This document shows positions 1-5,395 of a stretch of DNA of 11,642 nt, piece after piece. The stretch lies in contig JBILWG010000049.1 of NCBI GenBank assembly GCA_044369995.1, positions 1-11,642 on the forward strand. The letters are read 5' to 3'. Made by a program: the position numbers and the translations under genes. A model generated the notes under the pieces. That model had not been told where the DNA came from and did no database searches. It saw only the letters and a list, made by a program, of their open reading frames with translations. Source of the DNA: F1-60-MAGs149 sp044369995. GTDB taxonomy: Bacteria > Actinomycetota > Thermoleophilia > Gaiellales > F1-60-MAGs149. The stretch's first letter is position 1, and every line of letters starts with the position of its first letter.

Positions 1-301
1 CGACGGCAGGACCGGCGTATTGCGTGCCGAGACCGAGGCCCGTCAACGACAAGGTGGTGGAGCCGAGGCCGACGAGCAGCGCGAAGAACCAGATGCGTCG
101 CGAGCGGGGGATCTTGCCGCCGAGCACAGGGATCAGGATCAGCAGGACGACGGTTGCGGACAGGGCCCGCAGGAACGTGATCATGCCCGCGGGGGCGTAG
201 TCGAAGGCGATATCGGTCGCGTTGAACGCGGCGCCCCAGAAGAACATGGTGATGCCGAGCAGGATCGGCACCGGGATGCGTCCCATGAACGAACTGGTCA
301 T
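1..301 (-). CDS. EamA/DMT-superfamily transporter, N-terminal part (runs off window)
   Basis: Only the first 100 residues are inside the window. They read as an inner-membrane protein of the drug/metabolite transporter type. Residues 11-27 and 39-60 are hydrophobic helices, a third lies at about 69-83, and a short GGKIPRSRR basic loop separates the second and third. The FFWGAAF stretch near residue 20 and the R-A-L-S-A start of the second helix are typical of EamA repeats, which export or import small metabolites. The ATG at 301 is preceded by a strong ribosome site (GGAGGGG about 4 bases upstream). It follows the NTF2-like gene on the same strand after 102 bases that contain a large inverted repeat, so it may be a separate or attenuated transcription unit. 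The substrate cannot be told. Confidence 0.85.
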   Translation of the reverse strand, partial: MTSSFMGRIPVPILLGITMFFWGAAFNATDIAFDYAPAGMITFLRALSATVVLLILIPVLGGKIPRSRRIWFFALLVGLGSTTLSLTGLGLGTQYAGPAV

Positions 302-345
302 GTCCCCTCCTCAAGGGTGCGACCGGTGGGGGAACCGGGCGCAGT

Positions 346-395
346 ACGGGTCGACGCGAACGGTGACAGAGGCGCCACCGCTCGAGTCGACCCGT
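346..395. repeat. Large inverted repeat (hairpin) between NTF2-like and EamA genes
   Basis: Perfect 10-bp arms ACGGGTCGAC (346-355) and GTCGACCCGT (386-395) enclose a second perfect stem CGGTG (361-365) / CACCG (376-380). The two stems are separated by symmetric 5-base unpaired stretches, and the top loop is 10 bases. It begins 8 bases beyond the stop of the NTF2-like gene on the minus strand. There is no T-tract, so it may be a terminator, an RNA processing or attenuation structure, or a DNA-binding site. Confidence 0.6.
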
Positions 396-403
396 TTCGT
401 GCG

Positions 404-790
404 TTAGACGAGCGGGCTGGTGCCGGCCATCCAGATGATCACGCGCTGGAACTTCCCGTCCTCGTTGAAGTCGAAGAAGTTGCAGTTGTGCATGTCGTTC
501 TTGGTGCCGTCGAGCAGCTCGCCGATGTAGCCCTGCTCCGTGGCGACCTTGCCCTTGCCGACCTCGACGACGACGTTGCGCATCTCGTGCTTGATGAAGA
601 CCGAGTTGCCCGTGAAGTCGGTGAACATGCGGCGGATCTCATCCTTGCCGGTGTGCGTGATGTTCGCCGTCTGGATCGTCAGCGTGGCGTCGTCGGCGAA
701 GTGCGCGACGATCGCCTCGACGTCCTTGGCGTCAACCGCGTCGAAGTACGTGTGCGGCGCCTTGTGGAGCGCGTCGTAGTCCCAGGCCAT
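404..790 (-). CDS. NTF2/SnoaL-like small protein
   Basis: This is a 128-residue protein with the order of a cone-shaped NTF2/SnoaL fold. An N-terminal helix (residues 5-31: YFDAVDAKDVEAIVAHFADDA) gives the family's 'dependent on D-V-E-A-I-V-x-x-F-A-D-D-A' pattern. A second helix follows at 48-60 (GKDEIRRMFTDF), then antiparallel strands (64-80, 82-92, 101-121) end with the family-like 'FFDFNEDGKFQRVIIWM'. Members are either small-molecule isomerases/hydrolases or ligand-binding proteins, and no catalytic set is certain here. The ATG at 790 has GAGGAG about 7 bases upstream. It lies 71 bases downstream of the cobW-type gene on the same strand, so it is probably co-transcribed with it. Its role is unknown. 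A ligand-binding or auxiliary catalytic function in the same pathway is inference. Confidence 0.85.
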   Translation of the reverse strand: MAWDYDALHKAPHTYFDAVDAKDVEAIVAHFADDATLTIQTANITHTGKDEIRRMFTDFTGNSVFIKHEMRNVVVEVGKGKVATEQGYIGELLDGTKNDMHNCNFFDFNEDGKFQRVIIWMAGTSPLV

Positions 791-861
791 GTGTCTCTCC
801 TCTTCGGATTCCCCAGGGGCCCAAACGGCCCGTACCGGCATCCTAGGCGAGTAACCGCCGC

Positions 862-1893
862 TCAGGCAAGGATTTCGGTCGTTGGCTTCGCCAGACGGTC
901 GAAGGCGCGCAGCGAGGCCTCGACCTCGGTGCGGCCGATGCCGCGCACGATCAGCACGATGCGCGAGGTGCGATCCGCGTCCGGCCAGGCCGCGAGGTGC
1001 GTCGGAGGGTGGATCACGTGCTGCACGCCGTGCAGGACCAGAGGGCCGTCCGCGCCCGTGTCGAGCAGGCCCTTGACGCGCAGGACGTCGTCGCCGCGGC
1101 TCTGCAGCAGCATCGCGAGCCACAGCGCGAACATCGTCCAGTCGAGCGGCTCGTCGAAGCGCAGCGCGATCGCGTGGACGCCCGCGTGGTGGTCGTGGGC
1201 ATGGTCGTGGGTGCCGCTGCGGCCATGATCGGCGGCGTCGAGCCAGGCGGTCACCTGCTCGGCGCGGCGGTCCTCGGCGAGCACGCCGAGCCCGATCAGG
1301 CGCGATGCGGGCACGTCGCCGCCGACGCCGACGATCAGCTCGGCGACGGGGTTGCGGGCGCGGATCAAGGCCTCGGCGAGCGCCGCGTCGGCCTCGGCCA
1401 GGTCGGTCTTGGTCAGCACGATGCGATCGGCGACGACGACCTGCTTGGTCCACTCCGGCTGGCGCTCGGCCTGCAGCGGCGCGTTGACGGCGTCGACGCA
1501 CGTGACGACGCCGTCGGCCATGTAGTGCGCCGACAGCAGCGGATCCGACAGCAGGGTGGCGAGCACGGGCACCGGGTCGGCCAGGCCGGTCGTCTCGACG
1601 ATCACGCGGCGGAAGGCGGGCAGCTCGCCGCGGTGCACGCGCACCTCGAGGTCGCGCAGCTCGTCGACGAGGTCGGTGCGGATCGTGCAGCACACGCAGC
1701 CGGAGTCGAGGATCACGGTCTTCTCGTCGACCTCGCGCAGCAGGTGATGATCGAGCGGCACCTCGCCGAGCTCGTTGACGAGCACGACGGCATCGCCGAG
1801 CAGCGGGTCGCGCAGCAGCTCGGCGAGCAGTGTCGTCTTGCCGGAGCCGAGGAAGCCGGTGATCAGCGTGAGCGGGATGCGCTCCTTGCTCAT
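862..1893 (-). CDS. CobW/COG0523-family metallochaperone GTPase
   Basis: A 343-residue G3E-family GTPase, predicted to be a cytoplasmic zinc (or other metal) insertase/chaperone. Visible motifs are the Walker A GFLGSGKTT at 13-21, ELGE at 41-44, the family-defining metal motif CVCC at 66-69 followed by TIRTDL, ETTGLADP at 100-107 (Walker B region), and the guanine-specificity motif TKTD at 161-164 in place of NKxD. A His-rich metal-binding linker HDHAHDHHAGVH lies at 229-240. The C-terminal CobW_C domain contains LRVKGLL (271-277) and ends at a second small fold. The ATG at 1893 overlaps the stop of the upstream CxxC gene (ATGA), which implies translational coupling. The family supplies metal to specific client enzymes, often encoded next door. 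The divergent NodB-fold hydrolase is the likely client, which is inference. Confidence 0.93.
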   Translation of the reverse strand: MSKERIPLTLITGFLGSGKTTLLAELLRDPLLGDAVVLVNELGEVPLDHHLLREVDEKTVILDSGCVCCTIRTDLVDELRDLEVRVHRGELPAFRRVIVETTGLADPVPVLATLLSDPLLSAHYMADGVVTCVDAVNAPLQAERQPEWTKQVVVADRIVLTKTDLAEADAALAEALIRARNPVAELIVGVGGDVPASRLIGLGVLAEDRRAEQVTAWLDAADHGRSGTHDHAHDHHAGVHAIALRFDEPLDWTMFALWLAMLLQSRGDDVLRVKGLLDTGADGPLVLHGVQHVIHPPTHLAAWPDADRTSRIVLIVRGIGRTEVEASLRAFDRLAKPTTEILA

Positions 1894-2201
1894 GCCGACA
1901 GCGCCTCGACGAGCGCGGGGTCGAGTGGATCCAGCGCGGCGCCGCGCAGGCGCTGCACCTCGGCGAAGACGGCGGCGAGATCGCCGCACAGCACCGACTG
2001 CCCGGTCGGACCGCGCAGGATGTACGCCGTCTCCTCCCACTCGTCGACGTGCATGCGGCTGGGGGCGAGCACGCGGTTGAGCAGCACGACGCGGCGGATG
2101 CGCTCGCGCAGCACCTCGCGACGGGCGCCGACCTGCGTGCGATCGCCGCCGCCTTCGGACCAGTGGACAGTCGCGCCGAGGGTTCCGCAGAGCGAGCACA
2201 T
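1890..2201 (-). CDS. Small CxxC protein, partner of the CobW GTPase
   Basis: A 103-residue protein beginning MCSLCG, so C2 and C5 form a CxxC pair at the extreme N-terminus, with H13 and C72 as further possible metal ligands. The middle (24-48) is a basic amphipathic helix (RREVLRERIRRVVLLNRVL). The C-terminal half contains DEWEETAYILRGPTGQSVL and an acidic DPLDPALVEAL end. I chose the ATG at 2201 because the Cys pair then sits right at the start. In-frame alternatives are ATG 2213 and GTG 2225, and none has a strong ribosome site. It is the first gene of the leftward unit and its TGA overlaps the GTPase start. I do not recognise a biochemically characterised family. A metal-handling or adaptor role with the GTPase is inferred from the cysteines and the coupling. 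Confidence 0.75.
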   Translation of the reverse strand: MCSLCGTLGATVHWSEGGGDRTQVGARREVLRERIRRVVLLNRVLAPSRMHVDEWEETAYILRGPTGQSVLCGDLAAVFAEVQRLRGAALDPLDPALVEALSA

Positions 2202-2235
2202 GGACCTGAGCATTCCACATCGCACCGGTCGCCGC

Positions 2236-2264
2236 TTGCCGCTGTGCAGCGCGGGAGGTACGGT
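2236..2264 (+). promoter_or_regulatory. Sigma-70-like promoter for the NodB-fold hydrolase
   Basis: TTGCCG (2236-2241), a 17-base spacer, then TACGGT (2259-2264). The start codon is 38 bases further on, preceded by a strong GGAGGAAAG ribosome site (2290-2298). The site lies in the only space between the two divergent genes. Confidence 0.45.
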
Positions 2265-2302
2265 CTCATCACCGAAACCTGCACGTTCTGGAGGAAAGAG
2301 AT

Positions 2303-3184
2303 ATGGCGAAGGAGATCCTGGTTGCGTACGGCGTCGACGTCGACGCGGTCGCCGGTCAGATCGGCTCGTACGCGGGCGGCGACTCCCCGTGCGACATCTC
2401 GCGCGGCCTGTTCGCGGGCGAGGTCGGCACGCGCCGCCTGCTCAAGTTGTTCGACAAGTACGACATCACGACGACGTGGTTCATCCCCGGTCACTCGATC
2501 GAGACGTTCCCCGAGGACATGAAGGCCGTGGCCGACAAGGGCCATGAGATCGGCATGCACGGGTACACGCACGAGAACCCGATCGCGATGACCCCGGCCC
2601 AGGAAGAGGCCGTGATGCTCAAGAGCATCAGCCTCATCGAGGAGCTGTGCGGCCGCCGCCCGACCGGCTACGTCGCCCCGTGGTGGGAGTTCTCCCCGAT
2701 CACGAACGAGCTGCTGCTGAAGCACGGCATCAAGTACGACCACTCCCTCATGAACGAGGACTTCCACTGCCATCGCGTCCGCGTCGGCGACTCGTGGAAG
2801 CTGATCGACTACTCGGCCGACGCCGAGACGTGGATGGAGCCGCTCAAGCGCGGTACCGAGTCCAAGCTGATCGAGATCCCGGCGTCGTGGTACCTCGACG
2901 ACCTGCCGCCCATGATGTTCATGAAGAAGGTGCCGAACTCGCACGGCTTCGTGAACCCGCGCGACATCGAGCAGATGTGGATGGACCAGTTCGACTACCT
3001 CTACCGCGAGGAGGAGGACGTCGTCTTCACGATGACGATCCATCCCGACGTGTCGGGCCGCCCGCACGTCGTGGCGATGCACGAGCGCATCATCGAGCAC
3101 ATCAACAAGCACGACGGCGTCAAGTGGGTCACGTTCGACGAGATCGCCGACTGGTACGACGCGAAGCACCCCTTCCAGGGCTAA
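2303..3184 (+). CDS. NodB-fold metal-dependent deacetylase / cyclic-imide-hydrolase-like (HP0310 type)
   Basis: A 293-residue single-domain polysaccharide-deacetylase-fold protein without signal peptide, so cytoplasmic. The residues expected of the family sit at D12 and D14 (YGVDVDA; base and metal ligand), H86 and H90 (MHGYTHE; metal ligands), and H247 in IHPDVSGRP. APWWEF at 125-130 and the WYLDDLPPMMF stretch near 196-206 are shared, from memory, with Helicobacter pylori HP0310, which carries the same metal-site numbering. HP0310 was annotated as a peptidoglycan deacetylase, but its crystal structure is reported as atypical. PuuE allantoinase and Pseudomonas cyclic-imide hydrolase share this fold and size. 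With no secretion signal and a catabolic setting, hydrolysis of a small cyclic imide/amide is at least as likely as peptidoglycan deacetylation. The strong ribosome site GGAGGAAAG fixes the ATG. It is divergent from the CobW unit. Confidence 0.9.
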   Translation: MAKEILVAYGVDVDAVAGQIGSYAGGDSPCDISRGLFAGEVGTRRLLKLFDKYDITTTWFIPGHSIETFPEDMKAVADKGHEIGMHGYTHENPIAMTPAQEEAVMLKSISLIEELCGRRPTGYVAPWWEFSPITNELLLKHGIKYDHSLMNEDFHCHRVRVGDSWKLIDYSADAETWMEPLKRGTESKLIEIPASWYLDDLPPMMFMKKVPNSHGFVNPRDIEQMWMDQFDYLYREEEDVVFTMTIHPDVSGRPHVVAMHERIIEHINKHDGVKWVTFDEIADWYDAKHPFQG

Positions 3185-3196
3185 TTCGCGACACCG

Positions 3197-3240
3197 ACGG
3201 CCCCGTCTCCCCGCGTGGGAGGCGGGGCCGTTTGTCGTTC
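3197..3240 (+). terminator. Intrinsic terminator after the NodB-fold gene
   Basis: A 15-bp stem with one G-T wobble: ACGGCCCCG-T-CTCCC (3197-3211), loop CGCGT, then GGGAG-G-CGGGGCCGT (3217-3231), followed by the T-rich TTGTCGTTCT. It starts 12 bases beyond the stop codon. Confidence 0.85.
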
Positions 3241-3361
3241 TGCGGTGTCACATCGCGAAACTTGCGCGCGGATCGGTCTCCGGCTGGGTGCGGCTCGCGT
3301 GGACCCCGTGCGCGTGCGTGGCGGCTCGATCACGCGTGCACGGCCAACCTCGCCCATGCTG

Positions 3362-3430
3362 AATCGCAGTGATTGCGATCCACACCCATCGTGGCCGTTT
3401 TACCGTAATACCGTTTTACGGCTGCTACGC
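3362..3430 (+). promoter_or_regulatory. Operator/promoter region of the AbrB-RelE pair
   Basis: Three overlapping repeat patterns lie in about 70 bases. The inverted repeat ATCGCA (3363-3368) / TGCGAT (3374-3379) has a 5-base spacer. The direct repeat CCGTTTTAC begins at 3395 and 3411, a 16-base period. The inverted repeat CCGTAA (3403-3408) / TTACGG (3416-3421) overlaps the second copy. A -10-like TACGCT (3425-3430) lies 7 bases before the ATG, so the transcript may be leaderless. AbrB-type antitoxins usually repress their own promoter, and these repeats are the natural binding sites. That assignment is inference. Confidence 0.5.
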
Positions 3431-3437
3431 TGCGCGC

Positions 3438-3734
3438 ATGGCCTCGTCCTTCGTCTCCCTCCAGAACCGCGGCACGATCGCGCTGCCCGCCGACGTCCGC
3501 CGCCGTCTGGGCCTCGACGCGCCAGGCGCGCAGGTCGAGGTGATCGTCCGCGATGACAACGTCATCGAGCTGCATCCCTGCGTCCCAGTCGCCGCGTCCC
3601 AGGCGTGGTTCTGGTCGCGTGAGTGGCAGGAGCGGGAGCACGAGGTCGATGCCGAGGTGCGCGACGGGAAGGCGACGACGCACGCGTCGGCGGACGCGCT
3701 TCTCGAGCACCTCGACGCACTCGACGCCGAGTGA
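3438..3734 (+). CDS. SpoVT/AbrB-domain antitoxin
   Basis: A 98-residue protein. Residues 3-50 form a swapped-hairpin AbrB DNA-binding domain with the diagnostic RGTIALPADVRRRLGL (11-26), followed by a VEVIVRDDNVIEL strand pair. Residues 55-96 are a Trp/acidic helical tail (WFWSREWQEREHEVDAEV) of the kind that wraps the cognate toxin in type II systems. I start at the ATG at 3438 because the AbrB domain begins there. The open frame extends to a GTG at 3369, but that would lie inside the operator repeats. Its TGA overlaps the GTG of the next gene (GTGA), the usual antitoxin-first coupling. It probably neutralises the toxin and represses the pair's promoter. PrlF/YhaV is a known AbrB-fold / RelE-fold precedent. 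Confidence 0.88.
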   Translation: MASSFVSLQNRGTIALPADVRRRLGLDAPGAQVEVIVRDDNVIELHPCVPVAASQAWFWSREWQEREHEVDAEVRDGKATTHASADALLEHLDALDAE

Positions 3735-4039
3735 AGTACCGCACCACGCCTGCCTTCGACCGGGACTACCGCCGACTGCCCGCCGACCATCGCCTTCAGT
3801 TCAAGGCGGCGGTGGTGCAATTCATCGCCGGCGCCGAGGCGGCCGCGGCCGGCCGCGACGCACCGTGGCCGAACGGCCTCCGTGTCAAGGCGGTGCGCGG
3901 CACGGCGCGCGTCTGGGAGATGACGTGGAGCATGACCGACCCCGATGGGCGGGCGACGTGGGAATGGGTAGACATCGATGGCGAGCGCGGGATCCTCTGG
4001 CGCCGCATCGGCGACCACGCGATCTTCAAGCGCGCGTGA
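3731..4039 (+). CDS. RelE/ParE-superfamily toxin
   Basis: A 102-residue basic protein with the RelE/ParE layout. Residues 1-16 (KYRTTPAFDRDYRRLP) match the F-x-R-D-x-x-x-L-P start. A helical hairpin follows at 18-40, then a central sheet with LRVKAVRGTARVWEMTWS (50-67) and the closing strand ILWRRIGDHAIFK (88-100). The arginines and H96 are candidates for RNA contact. The family cleaves mRNA, usually at the ribosome, and the AbrB partner just upstream supports a type II toxin role. The GTG at 3731 is inside the antitoxin stop (4-base overlap), so translation is coupled. The exact subfamily (RelE, YoeB, YhaV or ParE) cannot be settled by eye. A gyrase-directed ParE mode is the alternative. Confidence 0.82.
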   Translation: MKYRTTPAFDRDYRRLPADHRLQFKAAVVQFIAGAEAAAAGRDAPWPNGLRVKAVRGTARVWEMTWSMTDPDGRATWEWVDIDGERGILWRRIGDHAIFKRA

Positions 4040-4051
4040 CGCACGCACAAT

Positions 4052-4073
4052 GCCGGGAGGTGCCGCACCCGGC
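4052..4073 (+). terminator. Possible hairpin terminator after the toxin gene
   Basis: GCCGGG (4052-4057) and CCCGGC (4068-4073) form a 6-bp GC stem around a 10-base loop, 12 bases beyond the toxin stop. No T-tract follows, so termination is uncertain. Confidence 0.35.
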
Positions 4074-4088
4074 GAGGGCTCGCGTCAT

Positions 4089-4116
4089 TTGGCGGTCGCC
4101 GGTATGGCGGTAGACT
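4089..4116 (+). promoter_or_regulatory. Sigma-70-like promoter for the TenA-like gene
   Basis: TTGGCG (4089-4094), a 16-base spacer, TAGACT (4111-4116), 27 bases ahead of an ATG with the ribosome site GGAGG. Confidence 0.5.
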
Positions 4117-4143
4117 CGCTGCACTACGGCGACGGAGGCGGAG

Positions 4144-4851
4144 ATGGGATTCTCGGACGAGTGCATCGAGGCGGCGGGACCGGTCTGGGAGCGCTGGCTG
4201 CACCACCCATGGACCGAGGCACTGTTCGCCGGCGAGTTGCGCGACGATCAGTTCCGCTACTGGCTGATCCAGGACCTGCCGTACCTCGGCCAGCAGATGA
4301 CGGCGCCCGTGTATCCGAAGGTGCCGCCGCACCTGCCCTTCATCGACCTCTCGCGCGAGTACAGCGTGCGCGCCAACACGACGCGCGTCGAGCTCGAGAC
4401 GCTGGGCGACTTCGGCCCGTTCGCCAAGACGCGCTGGGCCGCCCGCCCGATGCGCGAGGGCGCGATCAACTTCTGGGTGCGCGCTGCCCACGAGGGGTCG
4501 TTCGGCGACTTCTGCGCGGCGATCTACGTCTGCTACTCGTTCGCCGGCACCTTCGGCGAGCGCTACGCCCGCGAGCAGCCGCAGAACCTGCCCGAGCTGC
4601 AGCGCCTGTGGGTCGAGCAGTGGATCGACCCGTACTTCATCCGGCTGTACGAGTGCATCCGCGACGGCCTCGACGAGTACGGTGCCGCCGCCACGGACTT
4701 CCAGCGCGAGCAGCTGCGCTGGCTCTTCCTGCGTGGCACGCAGTGGCAGATCGGCACGTTCGACGCCGCCTGGAATGTCTCGGACCCGTGGTTCGGCGAG
4801 GGTGTGGAGTCGGGCGTCACGGCCGACGGGCCGTGGATGCGCACCGACTGA
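4144..4851 (+). CDS. TenA/thiaminase-II-family protein
   Basis: A 235-residue all-helical TenA/THI-4 fold protein. FRYWLIQDLPYL (37-48) holds D44 and Y47, which have the same numbers as the pyrimidine-binding residues of Bacillus TenA. C130 (IYVCYSF) matches the nucleophilic Cys, and Y164 or Y169 the active-site Tyr. At the place of the usual catalytic Glu in the C-terminal E-x-x-F-W motif I read Q202 (WQIGTFDAAW), so the standard aminopyrimidine hydrolysis may be altered. Classical TenA salvages the thiamine pyrimidine, but many relatives have other or unknown substrates. The family's PQQ-synthesis relative (PqqC) is a distant alternative. Own promoter and ribosome site (GGAGG, 8 bases before the ATG) are present. 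There is no thiamine gene or TPP riboswitch nearby. It converges with the SCP2-like gene with 7 bases between the stops. Confidence 0.85.
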   Translation: MGFSDECIEAAGPVWERWLHHPWTEALFAGELRDDQFRYWLIQDLPYLGQQMTAPVYPKVPPHLPFIDLSREYSVRANTTRVELETLGDFGPFAKTRWAARPMREGAINFWVRAAHEGSFGDFCAAIYVCYSFAGTFGERYAREQPQNLPELQRLWVEQWIDPYFIRLYECIRDGLDEYGAAATDFQREQLRWLFLRGTQWQIGTFDAAWNVSDPWFGEGVESGVTADGPWMRTD

Positions 4852-4858
4852 TCGGTCG

Positions 4859-5395
4859 CTAGACCTGCTGTGCGCGCGAGGACTTCTCCGGCTGCCACGG
4901 GCGTCGGATGCCGAACACGCGCGGCGGCGTGACGTCGGTCTCCCAGATCTCGCCGACCTCCGGGAGTGGCGACGCAAGCAGATCGTCACGGCCGCGCTCT
5001 GTCAGGCTCGCCTCATAGTGGAGTCGCAGCGGCTCGGCCACGAGCAGCAGTCCCGCGAGTGCTGGCGGCGGGCCCTCAAGCGCAAGGTCGTCTTCCTCCA
5101 AGAGGCGCGAGATCTCGACCGGCCCTAGCCGGTCGAGCAGCAGGTTGTGCAGCCCGGTGGCGGTGATGCGGACGGTGGCCGATGCCTCGTCGGCCCAGCC
5201 AGCGGCGACGGTGCGCTGCTTCAGATCGGCGTGGACGACGGCATCGGGGTCGCGCACGATCAACTCCAGGACGGCAGGGCCGTCGACCATCGCGAGGCCC
5301 ATGGCCACCGTGGCGCCATCGTCGGAATCGAGAAAGCGCGTCAGAAAGGCGACGAGCTCGGCCTCCAGGTCGTCACCGGTGCGGTACGGACTCAT
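4859..5395 (-). CDS. SCP2-like (sterol-carrier-fold) small protein coupled to the Rieske oxygenase
   Basis: A 178-residue protein with an N-terminal helix (8-24). It then has SCP2-fold-like strands (28-56 and 71-80) and the helix-turn-strand pattern ATGLHNLLLDRLGPVEISRLL...DLALEG (79-108), with a helix at 111-121 and a final segment LRLHYEASL. The last 40 residues (PEVGEIWETDVTPPRVFGIRRPWQ) are Pro/Trp-rich and extended. The ATG at 5395 overlaps the TGA of the Rieske gene (ATGA), so the two are made together. SCP2-like domains bind hydrophobic ligands, and a substrate-presenting or accessory role for the oxygenase is inference. The fold assignment rests on pattern only, so it is moderately sure. 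The gene itself is sure. Confidence 0.8.
   Translation of the reverse strand: MSPYRTGDDLEAELVAFLTRFLDSDDGATVAMGLAMVDGPAVLELIVRDPDAVVHADLKQRTVAAGWADEASATVRITATGLHNLLLDRLGPVEISRLLEEDDLALEGPPPALAGLLLVAEPLRLHYEASLTERGRDDLLASPLPEVGEIWETDVTPPRVFGIRRPWQPEKSSRAQQV

Noticed and set aside
791..861. GGGCC-GTTTG-GGCCC hairpin between the CobW and NTF2-like genes as a terminator.
   Set aside because: A 5-bp stem without a T-tract, lying just upstream of the NTF2-like ribosome site; more likely chance in GC-rich DNA.
20..2547. Plus-strand frames opposite the CobW unit.
   Set aside because: Low-complexity, Arg/Gly/Ala/Asp-rich translations with no motif; the opposite strand has recognised proteins.
404..3169. 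A 921-residue open frame on the minus strand covering the NTF2-like, CobW and NodB-fold regions.
   Set aside because: Only its last 128 residues are a real protein. The rest is Arg/Ala/His-rich antisense or off-frame translation of better-supported genes, as expected at this GC content.
4040..4143. Possible TPP riboswitch ahead of the TenA-like gene.
   Set aside because: The gap is about 100 bases, already holds a promoter, and I see no THI-box conserved core (CUGAGA ... ACCUGAUCUGG-like) in it.
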